Assembly: GCA_026225215.1 (NCBI GenBank)
Contig: JAMFSI010000031.1
Span: 1-64,000 of the forward strand
Source: Sphingomonas palustris
Lineage (GTDB): Bacteria > Pseudomonadota > Alphaproteobacteria > Sphingomonadales > Sphingomonadaceae
DNA: 64,000 bases
Direction: 5' to 3'
Positions 47,792 through 56,251 of the stretch are shown here, one piece after another (the first letter of the stretch is position 1; each line of letters begins with the position of its first letter). The notes below the pieces were generated by a model. It was not told the origin of the DNA and made no database searches. It was given only the letters and a program-made list of their open reading frames with translations. The position numbers and the translations under genes were made by a program.

Positions 47792-50262
47792 GTACAGACA
47801 CGCCTGGCGCGCTGGCCGGTATCCTCATCATCGAAACCGCCGAACGTCCGGCGGGTGAATATACCGCGCGACTGCTCGCCGATTTCGGTGCGCAGGTGAT
47901 CAAGGTCGAGCGGCCCGGTGGCAGCCGCACCCGCACCATGGGGCCCTTTGCTCAAGGCCAGAGCACGCTGTTTGCCTATCTCAATACCAATAAGCGCACG
48001 ATCGTACTCGATCTCGCCAAGCCGGAAGATCGTGCCGCCCTCGATCACATGCTGGCCAGCGCCCATGCCCTGATCGACGATCACGGGGATGCCTGGACCG
48101 AAGCGCATGGCCTCGCACCCGCCGCCATCGCCGCCGCGCATCCGCATCTGGTCCATTGCCTTATAACCCCGTTCGGCCAAGGTGCTCCGCGCGAATGGCA
48201 GAATGCCCAGCCGATCAACGTCATGAATGCCGGCGGCTGGGCCTGGCATTCGCCCAGCGAGGCCAGCCCGGACATGCCGCCGCTGAAAGGCGCAGGCCGG
48301 TTCATGCCCGATTACGACGCCGGGCTCGATGCTGCGCTGGCCACCCTCGCCTCGCTGCACCGCCAGCGCCATCGCGGTGCAGGCCAATTCATCGACATCT
48401 CCGAGCAACAGGTCCAGATCAACCGCGTCGATTGCGTGCTCGATCGCATGCTCGCCGGCGAGGAGGAACCGAACCACGAACGCACCCGCTATGATATGGG
48501 CGGCCCGGCGACCTCGTTCGCCGCCAAGGACGGCTACATCTATCTGTTCATGACCACCAAGGCGCATTGGCTGGGGCTATGCAAATTGATGGGCGATCCC
48601 GAATGGGCTCGTGCCTTTCCCGAGGATTGGCTGGAGTTCCATTGTACGCGCGACCGCGTGCTCGATTTCCGCGCGAAATTTGCAGCCTGGTCCGTCGGGC
48701 AAGACAAGCACGCTATCGCCGAAGCCGGACAAAAGCTGGGCGTGGCCATCGTCCCGGTCAATTCCGCCGCCGATCTGCCGCATAATGAACAATTCATCCA
48801 TCGCGGCTTCTTCCAGACCTTACCCGAAGCCGGCTTCGGCGAGGCGCCCTGGCCTACGGTCCCGTACAAACTCAGCGCCACCCCGGTCCGCCTGACCTCC
48901 CCGCCGCCCACGCTGAGCTCATTCGATCCTCCCCCGCTGGGGGAGGTGGCAGTCGCACTTGCGACTGACGGAGGGGGCGCCACCCCGATCCACACCCCCT
49001 CCCCGGCCCTGCGGGCGGCACCTCCCCCAGCGGGGGAGGGTTTCAGGCGCCACCCTGCGAAGACCGATCGCGGTGGCCCACTCGCGGGCGTGCGCGTGCT
49101 TGAGCTGACCAAGGTATGGGCAGGCCCTTATACCGGCAAGCTGCTGGCGCACCTCGGCGCCGAAGTGATCAAGCTGGAAAGCCGCACGAACCTCGATGAA
49201 ATGCGCGCCTATGGCGGCGTCGATATCGATTCTGCCCCCTATTTCCTCGCCATCAATCAGGAAATCCTCTCGGCCCAGGTCAATATGAAGACGCCCGAGG
49301 GTATCGATCTGGTGCGCCAATTGGTGGCGCAAAGCGATATCGTCATCGATAATATCCGCCCCGGCGCGATGGCCCGCGCGGGGCTGGGCTATGAGCAACT
49401 CAAGGCAATTAAACCCGACATCATCCAGGTGTCGATCAAGATGTGGGGAGAGGATGGCCCGCTGGGTTATCAGACCGGCTATGCGCCGTGCTTCGCTGCG
49501 CTCTCGGGCCTCTACTATCTGGTCGGATATGAAGGCGAGACGCCGCGTGGCATGAACATCCGTTATGGCGATTCCACCGCCGGGGCTTGTGCCGCGCTCG
49601 CCGCGATCGCCGCGCTGCACCACCGCGACGCCACCGGCGAGGGCCAGTTCATCGATGTGTCGGCGGTGGAGGCGCTGTCGAGCATGGCCGGTGACAGCTT
49701 GCTCGCCTATGCCCTGACCGGTGCGGTGCCGCAATCGGATGGCAATGCCCATCCCGAGATGGCCCCACATGGCGCCTATCCTTGCCATGAAGCGGAATGG
49801 ATCAGCATCGCGGTGACCGATGACGCGGAATGGCGGGGGCTGTGTATGGTGCTGTCGGCGCCCGCATTGGCCACCGATCCGCGCTTCGCGACGCTGGCCG
49901 CGCGGCTTGCCAACCGCCATGCCTTGGATGAAGTGCTGGGTGCCCTCACCCGGTCGCACGGCTCGGCGGAATTGGCCGAACGCTTGCGTGCTGCGGGCAT
50001 CGCTGCATTCCGCAGCGCCAGTTCGCTCGATCTGGCGTCGGATGGCTATCTCTGGGAGCGTGGCGGTTATCGCATGGTGTCGGATCACCGGCACGGCTCG
50101 CGCCCGATCATCGGCCCGAGTTGGCGGATGACCCCCGATGAAGCCGCAATCGAGACCGGCGCCCCGCTGCTGGGCGAGCATAACGATTACGTCTATCGCG
50201 ATATTCTCGGCCTGTCGGCGGAGCGCCTCGACGAATTGATCGCCGGGAAGATTGTCGATTAA
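47788..50262 (+). CDS. Tandem CaiB/BaiF family III CoA-transferase (two domains)
   Basis: An 824-residue protein made of two family III CoA-transferase units. Unit 1 (about 10-375) has AGEYTARLLADFGAQVIKVE and the probable nucleophile Asp in FMPDYDAGLDAAL. Unit 2 (about 425-820) has GVRVLELTKVWAGPYTGKLLAHLGAEVIKLE and IRYGDSTAGACAALAAIAALHHRDATGEGQFIDV. These enzymes swap CoA between thioesters, activating an acid for beta-oxidation. The linker (380-418) is encoded by a family-B palindromic repeat that stays in frame (PPPLGEVAVALATDGGGATP). The start overlaps the reductase stop as ATGA. Family members of this double size exist elsewhere, so the fusion itself is not new. Confidence 0.92.
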   Translation: MSTDTPGALAGILIIETAERPAGEYTARLLADFGAQVIKVERPGGSRTRTMGPFAQGQSTLFAYLNTNKRTIVLDLAKPEDRAALDHMLASAHALIDDHGDAWTEAHGLAPAAIAAAHPHLVHCLITPFGQGAPREWQNAQPINVMNAGGWAWHSPSEASPDMPPLKGAGRFMPDYDAGLDAALATLASLHRQRHRGAGQFIDISEQQVQINRVDCVLDRMLAGEEEPNHERTRYDMGGPATSFAAKDGYIYLFMTTKAHWLGLCKLMGDPEWARAFPEDWLEFHCTRDRVLDFRAKFAAWSVGQDKHAIAEAGQKLGVAIVPVNSAADLPHNEQFIHRGFFQTLPEAGFGEAPWPTVPYKLSATPVRLTSPPPTLSSFDPPPLGEVAVALATDGGGATPIHTPSPALRAAPPPAGEGFRRHPAKTDRGGPLAGVRVLELTKVWAGPYTGKLLAHLGAEVIKLESRTNLDEMRAYGGVDIDSAPYFLAINQEILSAQVNMKTPEGIDLVRQLVAQSDIVIDNIRPGAMARAGLGYEQLKAIKPDIIQVSIKMWGEDGPLGYQTGYAPCFAALSGLYYLVGYEGETPRGMNIRYGDSTAGACAALAAIAALHHRDATGEGQFIDVSAVEALSSMAGDSLLAYALTGAVPQSDGNAHPEMAPHGAYPCHEAEWISIAVTDDAEWRGLCMVLSAPALATDPRFATLAARLANRHALDEVLGALTRSHGSAELAERLRAAGIAAFRSASSLDLASDGYLWERGGYRMVSDHRHGSRPIIGPSWRMTPDEAAIETGAPLLGEHNDYVYRDILGLSAERLDELIAGKIVD
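48925..49043. repeat. Palindromic repeat, family B (copy 2), inside a coding sequence
   Basis: GATCCTCCCCCGCTGGGGGA at the left and CCTCCCCCAGCGGGGGAGGG at the right are near-identical to the ends of copy 1 (17988-18129). Internal GACGGAGGGGGCG and CCCCCTCC pair too. All three plus frames were not tested for stops; the coding frame is open through it. Confidence 0.88.
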
Positions 50263-50326
50263 GATAAATCGAGGCAGATTACCCGACACGAGCCCGAACC
50301 GGGCCGCTGACTTGGGGGATGCCGCC

Positions 50327-51247
50327 GTGAAATTGTCGTTTTCGATGCCTAACATGGTCCGCCTGAAAGCGATGGGTCAGCCCTGGGAGCGCGATGTCAC
50401 TGGCGCCGATCAGCAGCGACTGGCGCGCTGGGCGGAAAAGCTGGGTTTCGAGATGATCTCGGTGCCCGAGCATCACATCATCCCGCGCAATCATGTGGAG
50501 CTGTCCGGCGCGCATTATTTCGCCGCTTATCCCGGCATGGCCTTCTTCGCCGGCGCCACCAGCACCATTCGCGTCAATAGCTGCATCGCCATCCTGCCGG
50601 TGCAGCATCCGATCATCACCGCCAAGGCGCTGGCCACGATCGACTGGATGAGCGGCGGCCGCGTCACCATCACCTTCGCTGTGGGCTGGCTCAAGGAGGA
50701 ATTCGATCTGCTGGGCGTGCCGTTTCATGAACGCGGCGCGCGGGCCGAGGAATATATCCAGGCGATTATCGCGCTATGGACTCAGGAGACCCCCGAATTC
50801 GAGGGCAAATATGTTTCGTTCCGCGATGTCGCTTTCGAGCCCAAGCCGGTCCAGCGTCCGCATTTGCCGGTCTGGTTCGGCGGCGATGCCGATGCCGTGC
50901 TGAAGCGCGTCGGGCGCTACGCCTCCGGCTGGTGGCCGTTCCTGACCAAGCCGGAGAATATCCCGGCCCGCATCGATTTCATCAAATCGCAGCCCGATTA
51001 CAATGGCCAGCTCGAGCATGTATTCTACGGTCTTGCCACCGGGCGCGTGGGCGAAGGCCATGTCGTGCTGGATGATCCGGATGCGCGTCCGGGGATGACT
51101 GCGCAGGAAATCATCGATCGGCTAGGGTGGTTCAAGTCGCTCGGGGTGACGATGAGCGGCCTGCCGATCCCACCGCTGGCCAGCGCCGAGGCCTATTTCG
51201 ATTACACGCAATGGGTCGCGGAAGAGATCATGCCCGCGATTGCGTGA
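50327..51247 (+). CDS. LLM class flavin/F420-dependent oxidoreductase
   Basis: A 306-residue luciferase-like monooxygenase-family enzyme (TIM barrel). It has the features of the TIGR03619 group: LARWAEKLGFEMISVPEHHIIP, AGATSTIRVNSCIAILPVQHPI, LATIDWMSGGRVTITFAVGWLKEEFDLLGVPFHERG, PVWFGGDADAVLKRVGRYASGWWPF. The flavin or F420 is bound at the barrel mouth. Track start at 50252 is not supported; the GTG at 50327 follows GGGGGATGCCGCC. It lies 64 bases after the CoA-transferase gene. Whether it uses FMN or F420 is not clear from the sequence. Confidence 0.9.
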   Translation: MKLSFSMPNMVRLKAMGQPWERDVTGADQQRLARWAEKLGFEMISVPEHHIIPRNHVELSGAHYFAAYPGMAFFAGATSTIRVNSCIAILPVQHPIITAKALATIDWMSGGRVTITFAVGWLKEEFDLLGVPFHERGARAEEYIQAIIALWTQETPEFEGKYVSFRDVAFEPKPVQRPHLPVWFGGDADAVLKRVGRYASGWWPFLTKPENIPARIDFIKSQPDYNGQLEHVFYGLATGRVGEGHVVLDDPDARPGMTAQEIIDRLGWFKSLGVTMSGLPIPPLASAEAYFDYTQWVAEEIMPAIA

Positions 51248-51266
51248 CTCCATCCCTCGCCTCAAC

Positions 51267-51356
51267 CCCGCCTATGCTAAGCTTGTCGAAGCACTGCATT
51301 TCTAATTAACTTATTAAAAATAAAGTAAATTCTTTGACAAGCTCAGGACAAACGGG
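51267..51356. repeat. Palindromic repeat, family A (copy 3, degenerate)
   Basis: GCTAAGCTTGTCGAAGCACTG and TTTGACAAGCTCAGGACAAA show the family-A core with mismatches, separated by an AT-rich centre. It is more decayed than copies 1 and 2. It lies between the LLM gene and the alpha/beta hydrolase gene. Confidence 0.8.
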
Positions 51357-51374
51357 AAAGAGGACGTAGAAAAC

Positions 51375-52088
51375 ATGGCAATTTTCGTGCTGGTCCACGG
51401 CGGCGGCCACGGCGGCTGGTGTTATCAAAAATTGGCGCGCTTGCTGCGCGCCGCCGGCCACGAGGTTCATACCCCGACGCTGACCGGGCTCGGCGATCGC
51501 CGCCACCTGCTCGCCCCCGGCATCGATCTCGACAGCCATATCGACGATGTCGTCAGCCTGCTGTTCCATGAGGATCTGCGCGACGTCTATATCGCCGGCC
51601 ATTCCTATGGCGGCATGGTCATCACCGGGGTCGCCGATCGGGCGCTCGACCGGGTCAAACATTTGATCTTCCTCGATGCGGCGCACCCGCGCGACGGTGA
51701 AGCGCTATCGACGATCGCGGCCGCGCAGATGGGCATGGCCAGCACTTTTCTGACCGAGGTAAACGGCGTCGAATGCTATCATTTGCCGGAAGACAGGGCC
51801 GCACACGCTTACGGCGTCAGCGATCCCGAGGTGGTGGCCTGGATGAAACCGCGCCTGGCGCCGCACCCCTGGGCCTGCATGACCCAGCCGCTGCGCCTGG
51901 ACCACGAGGACCAAGTCATGGCGCTCCCGCGCACCTCGATCAATTGCACGCCGACACTGGCGGTTCGTCCGAAGGAATATCTCCATCGCACCTTCGAAGC
52001 CGATCATCTGTTCGAGATCGATACCGGGCATGATCTGATGATCAGCGAACCGGAGAAGGTGGCGGAGATGCTGCTGAGTATCGTTTGA
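51375..52088 (+). CDS. Alpha/beta hydrolase (esterase type)
   Basis: A 237-residue hydrolase with the fold order of plant-like methyl-salicylate esterase and bacterial EstC homologues. The oxyanion stretch is FVLVHGGGHGGWCYQKL, the nucleophile Ser is in AGHSYGGMVITG, the acid is likely Asp in LIFLDAAHPRDG or in the TLAVRPKEY region, and the His is in IDTGHDLMIS. No signal peptide, so cytoplasmic. It may hydrolyse an ester or lactone intermediate. GAGG lies 11 bases before the ATG, a slightly long spacing. Last gene of the plus-strand run that starts at 45787. Confidence 0.9.
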   Translation: MAIFVLVHGGGHGGWCYQKLARLLRAAGHEVHTPTLTGLGDRRHLLAPGIDLDSHIDDVVSLLFHEDLRDVYIAGHSYGGMVITGVADRALDRVKHLIFLDAAHPRDGEALSTIAAAQMGMASTFLTEVNGVECYHLPEDRAAHAYGVSDPEVVAWMKPRLAPHPWACMTQPLRLDHEDQVMALPRTSINCTPTLAVRPKEYLHRTFEADHLFEIDTGHDLMISEPEKVAEMLLSIV

Positions 52089-52093
52089 AGACG

Positions 52094-52234
52094 CCCCTTC
52101 TCCCCGCCCGCTTGCGAGAGGGGGTGCTCAGAGGCACGTGACTCTGAGCACGGATAGGCATTCAACGCGCAGATTCTAGACGATTTAAGCAAGAAAGTGC
52201 CCACCCCTAACCCCTCCCGCAAGCGGGCGGGGAA
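52094..52234. repeat. Palindromic repeat, family C (copy 1)
   Basis: CCCCGCCCGCTTGCGAGAGGGG at the left and CCCCTCCCGCAAGCGGGCGG at the right, with a GTGCCCACCCCTAACCCC spacer motif also found in the other copies. It lies between convergent genes. Confidence 0.85.
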
Positions 52235-52244
52235 CAGGTCGCCG

Positions 52245-53159
52245 CTACCCCCAGATCGCTTCCGCCGCCGCCAATGCCTGTTCTCCACGTCCCCCCAATT
52301 CCGAGGTCAGCGCTTTCAGGCGATAGGTCCACAAATGCAATGGATGCTCCAGGGTCATCCCCATCGCGCCGAGGAACTGGTGAAAATCATACGTCACCCG
52401 CTTCGCCGCCTCCTGAGCGTGGAGCGCGGCCAGCGCGGCATCGCCGGCATCGCCCGATGACGCCGCTTTCAAAGCCAGCCAATAGACACCATTGGTCAGC
52501 ACTTGCGCCTCGGCCATGCGATGACGCAACGCCTGGAATGTCGCCAGTGGGCGGCCAAACTGCTTGCGCTCGGAAATATAAGTGACCGTGCTGGCCAGAG
52601 CCCCAGCCAGCAGGCCCGCTGCCTCAGCGGCCAGCCCCACTCGCCACGCCGCGCGCACGACATCGGCGCTGACATCATGGCTGCGCATTTCGCTCGGAAG
52701 CACGGTCAGGTAAGCCATCGGATAAGCAAACAACACTTCGTCGCCGGCATTGCGGATATGCTCGGCGCCTGCCGTAAAGCTGCGCACACCGCCGTCGCCG
52801 ACCACGACCACCGTCGCGCCGGGTTTGAGGAAGCGCAGCGGCGCCCGCCAACTGCCTTCCTCGATCAGGCACAAGGGACGCGGCAATTCCGGATCGAGCA
52901 AAGGCCGGACCAATGCCGTCGCCGCCGCTTCCAGCGCGAAAGGCAGTCGGGCCAGGCGCTCGACCACCAAGACCGCCGTCGCTGCACCCAGTTCCATCGC
53001 CATGACGTCGAGGAAGCCATTCTCGGCCAGTTCGGCGTCGAGCGCATCACTGACCAGCGCAAAGCCGGTATCGTGCAGCGGCACGGCAGCATAAGGCTTG
53101 GCCAGGCTGTCGATGGCGTCGAGAATCTGACGCTGGTCTTCGCTGATTGCCAAATCCAT
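52245..53159 (-). CDS. Acyl-CoA dehydrogenase, short partner subunit
   Basis: A 304-residue acyl-CoA dehydrogenase-like protein, about 75 residues shorter than the catalytic type. It has the C-terminal four-helix bundle features (VTYISERKQFGRPLATFQALRHRMAEAQ, KRVTYDFHQFLGAMGMTLEHPLHLW) but a reduced beta domain with none of the usual CFSEPxAGSD motif. This is the pattern of the companion subunit in alpha2beta2 heteromeric enzymes such as ChsE1/ChsE2 or FadE28/FadE29 of steroid catabolism. Its start overlaps the previous gene's stop by one base (TGATG), so the pair is made together. Confidence 0.88.
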   Translation of the reverse strand: MDLAISEDQRQILDAIDSLAKPYAAVPLHDTGFALVSDALDAELAENGFLDVMAMELGAATAVLVVERLARLPFALEAAATALVRPLLDPELPRPLCLIEEGSWRAPLRFLKPGATVVVVGDGGVRSFTAGAEHIRNAGDEVLFAYPMAYLTVLPSEMRSHDVSADVVRAAWRVGLAAEAAGLLAGALASTVTYISERKQFGRPLATFQALRHRMAEAQVLTNGVYWLALKAASSGDAGDAALAALHAQEAAKRVTYDFHQFLGAMGMTLEHPLHLWTYRLKALTSELGGRGEQALAAAEAIWG

Positions 53160-54304
53160 CAGCGAGGCTCCCGTGGCAGTTCCAGCACGTGGCTGGCGAT
53201 AATGTTGAGTTGGATTTCAGCAGCGCCGGCGGCGATCCCGGCGACGATACCGCGCTGGTGGTGCATCTGCAGGAAGGCCGAACCACCCGCCAACGCCTCG
53301 GGCAGGAATTCGACCACGAATTCACCGACAGCACGCTCGCACATCACCGTGGCATAGCGTGCCGAACTCGATTCGGCGCCGATCTTCAGCCCATCGACCC
53401 GCTTCTGGACAATGGCATAGCTGGCGTTGCGCGCCGCCTCGCATAATGCTGCGCAGCGTGCCGCCTCGATCCGCACCGCCTCGCGCGAGAACTGGCCGCG
53501 CGCCTGCAGCATGGCCACCGCGCGGTCGAGCGCGGCGCGCGCGAGGTGGAAGCGCGGAATTCCGAGCCGTTCATTGGTCAGCGAAAAGCCGATAATTTCC
53601 CAGGCCTGTCCCTCTTCACCCAGCCGCTGTCCGATGGGGACGACGACATCGTCGAAAAACACCTCATGGATGTCACCCTCACCGATCAGGCTGGGAATCT
53701 GGCGCACGGTGATGCCCGGCGTGTCCATGGGCACCAGCAGGATGGTGATGCCGCGCTTCTTGTCGTCGCTGGTCCGCGTCAGCAAAAAGCAAGTATCGGC
53801 GAGGCCCGCGTAGGAGGTCCAGATCTTCTGGCCGTTGACGCGATACACATCACCGTCCCGCACCGCCCTGGTGCGCAGCGAGGCGAGATCGGAGCCGGAG
53901 TCGGGCTCGGAAAAGCCCTGGCACCACAGCGCTTTTCCGCTGGTGATCGGCGGCAGATACGTCGCTTTTTGCGCCTCCGAACCATAGCGCTCCATCGTCG
54001 GCCCGATCCAATTGACGTTCATATATTGACCGCCGCGTGGCTCGCCCGCTTCCCACATCACTTCGGCCAGGATCTGCTGGTGCCACGGCCCCAGCCCCTG
54101 CCCGCCCATCGCTACGGGCCAATGCGGGAATAGCATGCCGTTTTCAGCGAGCTTGCCGCAGAACCCACGCGCGAATTCGGTCAGCGCCGGGGACGCCGGG
54201 CCGTGTTTGGAAAATTCTTCCCAATCGTCAGGCAAGGTTTCGTCGAGAAATGCCTGCAGGCCATCGCGAAATGCGCGCTGCTCCTCGTCCCATTCAAAAT
54301 CCAT
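53159..54304 (-). CDS. Acyl-CoA dehydrogenase, FAD-binding subunit
   Basis: A 381-residue acyl-CoA dehydrogenase. The flavin and substrate regions are intact: CQGFSEPDSGSDLASLRTRA, YRVNGQKIWTSYAGLAD, and the C-terminal AEIQLNIIASHVLELPREPR. The usual GGTNEIQ in the last region reads GAAEIQL, so the loop before the FAD contact is changed. With the 304-residue partner downstream it fits the alpha2beta2 FadE type that acts on bulky CoA esters (steroid side chains or rings). Two-step oxidation with FAD, passing electrons to ETF. Confidence 0.94.
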   Translation of the reverse strand: MDFEWDEEQRAFRDGLQAFLDETLPDDWEEFSKHGPASPALTEFARGFCGKLAENGMLFPHWPVAMGGQGLGPWHQQILAEVMWEAGEPRGGQYMNVNWIGPTMERYGSEAQKATYLPPITSGKALWCQGFSEPDSGSDLASLRTRAVRDGDVYRVNGQKIWTSYAGLADTCFLLTRTSDDKKRGITILLVPMDTPGITVRQIPSLIGEGDIHEVFFDDVVVPIGQRLGEEGQAWEIIGFSLTNERLGIPRFHLARAALDRAVAMLQARGQFSREAVRIEAARCAALCEAARNASYAIVQKRVDGLKIGAESSSARYATVMCERAVGEFVVEFLPEALAGGSAFLQMHHQRGIVAGIAAGAAEIQLNIIASHVLELPREPR

Positions 54305-54436
54305 CGCGCGCCGCCTTTCCCCACTCCGTTAGACTAGCCCGAGCCGTTGCGCCAAGACCCTTGCGGCATTTCCCGCAGGACAACGCCGTGGGGATGGGCC
54401 AAATTGAGATGAACGCGACTCAGCCAGGACATCATC

Positions 54437-55312
54437 ATGAAAATCGGCGTCATTTATCCGCAGAACGAAACCGGGGGCGATCCGCTGGCGGTGTCGCGGA
54501 TCGGCCTTGCCACCGAGCAACTCGGCTTCGATCATCTCGTGGTCTATGATCACGTGCTGGGCGCCACGCATGACCGCGAGCCGAAATTGACCGGGCCTTA
54601 TACCGAAAAAGACCCGTTCCATGATCCCTTCGTAATGTTCGGCTATCTCGCTGGCATCACTCAGCGCATCGAGCTTGTCACCGGCATCCTGATCCTACCC
54701 CAGCGCCAGACGGTGCTCGTCGCCCGCCAGGCGGCCGATGTCGATCTGCTCTCGCACGGTCGTTTGCGGCTTGGCGTGGGCACGGGCTGGAATTATGTCG
54801 AATATGACGCGCTCGGCCAGGCTTTCGCTACGCGCGGCACGCGGATGAGCGAGCAAGTCAAGCTGCTCCGCCAGCTCTGGTCCGGCGATCTCGTAACCTT
54901 TACCGGCGAATTCGACAAGATCGACCGTGCCGCGCTCAATCCTCGACCCACGCGCCAGATCCCGATCTGGGTGGGCGGCTTTGCCGATGTCGCGCTGCGC
55001 CGGGCTGCACGCATCGCCGATGGCTTCATCTTCGCGCATGGCGCCGCCGATGCGTTTGCGACCATGCCCCGCTTGAAGGAACTGCTGGCCGAACAGGGCC
55101 GCTCATCGGATGAATTTGGCCTGCAATGCAATATGATGTCGGCCAAAGGCGCGGACGCGGTGGTCGAGACCGCCGCGCGTTGGCAGGAGATCGGTGGCAC
55201 CCATGCGTCGATCAACACCATGGGTCAGGGCTTCACCACGATTGATCAGCACCTCGATTACATCACCCAGGTTCGCGATGCTTTGGCCAAGGCCGGACTT
55301 CTGGCCGGATGA
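54437..55312 (+). CDS. LLM class flavin/F420-dependent oxidoreductase
   Basis: A 291-residue luciferase-like monooxygenase family enzyme, second of its kind in the window. It shows MKIGVIYPQNETGGDPLAVSRIGLATEQLGFDHLVVYDHVLG, GILILPQRQTVLVARQAADVDLLSHGRLRLGVGTGWNYVEYDALG and IPIWVGGFADVALRRAARIADGF. AGGACATCATC precedes the ATG. It is only distantly similar to the one at 50327 and probably acts on a different intermediate. Divergent from the acyl-CoA dehydrogenase pair and directly convergent with an SDR gene (stop codons adjacent). Confidence 0.92.
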   Translation: MKIGVIYPQNETGGDPLAVSRIGLATEQLGFDHLVVYDHVLGATHDREPKLTGPYTEKDPFHDPFVMFGYLAGITQRIELVTGILILPQRQTVLVARQAADVDLLSHGRLRLGVGTGWNYVEYDALGQAFATRGTRMSEQVKLLRQLWSGDLVTFTGEFDKIDRAALNPRPTRQIPIWVGGFADVALRRAARIADGFIFAHGAADAFATMPRLKELLAEQGRSSDEFGLQCNMMSAKGADAVVETAARWQEIGGTHASINTMGQGFTTIDQHLDYITQVRDALAKAGLLAG

Positions 55313-56089
55313 TCAGGCGGTGCGCTGTGCCGTGAGCGCTACCGGATCGACATAGCGCGTCGAGGATATGCCGCCATCGACCGCTATCGTCTGACCGTTG
55401 ACGAAACCGGCCTGATCCGAACACAGAAACGCCGCCATATTGGCGACGTCTTCCACCGTGCAATCGCCCGGCAGCGGGGTCAGCTCATGATTGCTGCGTT
55501 GGAAGAAGTCGAGGTCCCAGAAAGCATCGGTCATCTCGGTGCGCACCACCGTCGGCGCGATGTAATTGCTGCGGATGCCGCGACGGCCATATTCCGCCGC
55601 CAGGGTCTGCATCAATCCAATCAGCCCCGATTTGACCACACTATAAGCGCCGCCGCCCGCCGTGCCGTAAATTCCCCAGGTCGAGCCGATGAAGAGAATG
55701 CTCGATTCCTGGCCGAGATGCGGCAAAGCCTCACGGCATAGCCGAAACGGCGCCCGCATCGAGATCGCCAACACCTCGTCGAGCATGGCGTCGCTGGTCT
55801 GATCCACCGGGCCGAAGTTGAACGATCCGGCATTGTTGACCAAAATATCCAGGCCGCCAAACTGGGCGATCGCGTGCTCAACCAGCGCCTGGGGCGCATC
55901 GGCATCGGTGATATCCACCGCGATCGTCGAAAGCGCCATGCTATCGCCGATGTCATCGGCAAAGTGCTTGAGCTTGTCGGCATTGCGTCCGGTGGCCACG
56001 ACCTTGACCCCAGCCGCGCCCAGACGGCGCACGATCGCCGCGCCGATACCACCACCGCCACCGGTTACGATTGCTACCTTGCCTTGCAT
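55313..56089 (-). CDS. SDR-family oxidoreductase
   Basis: A 258-residue classical short-chain dehydrogenase. The cofactor site is VAIVTGGGGGIGAAIV with VVATGRN; LDILVNNAGSF is the NNAG motif. The active site has LFIGSTWGIYGTAGGGAYSVVKSGL (Ser, Tyr-x3-Lys). The end AAFLCSDQAGFVNGQTIAVDGGISS is typical. It would oxidise or reduce a hydroxy/keto group. It ends one base from the LLM gene's stop on the other strand, and the repeat-C copy 2 lies upstream of its start. Confidence 0.94.
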   Translation of the reverse strand: MQGKVAIVTGGGGGIGAAIVRRLGAAGVKVVATGRNADKLKHFADDIGDSMALSTIAVDITDADAPQALVEHAIAQFGGLDILVNNAGSFNFGPVDQTSDAMLDEVLAISMRAPFRLCREALPHLGQESSILFIGSTWGIYGTAGGGAYSVVKSGLIGLMQTLAAEYGRRGIRSNYIAPTVVRTEMTDAFWDLDFFQRSNHELTPLPGDCTVEDVANMAAFLCSDQAGFVNGQTIAVDGGISSTRYVDPVALTAQRTA

Positions 56090-56140
56090 CGGTTTTCCCT
56101 TTCAGGTGAAACATTTAACTGGTGGAGCGCGGCTTGACTC

Positions 56141-56238
56141 CGCTCCCGCTTGCGGGAGGGGCGGGGGGGTGGGCATTCCCACCCGCAACTCGGCGCCAGA
56201 ACTTGCCCACCCCTAACCCCTCCCGCAAGCGGGAGGGG
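56141..56238. repeat. Palindromic repeat, family C (copy 2)
   Basis: CGCTCCCGCTTGCGGGAGGG at the left and CCCCTCCCGCAAGCGGGAGG at the right, with GGGTGGGCA/TGCCCACCCCTAA inner arms. A close relative of copies at 52094 and 60374. It lies between the SDR start and the 3' end of the interrupted flavoprotein gene. Confidence 0.9.
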
Positions 56239-56251
56239 AACATCTTTCCCC

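Noticed and set aside
48919-50355. 478-aa minus-strand ORF opposite the CoA-transferase
   Set aside because: It overlaps a gene with conserved motifs on the other strand and shows no protein-like pattern.
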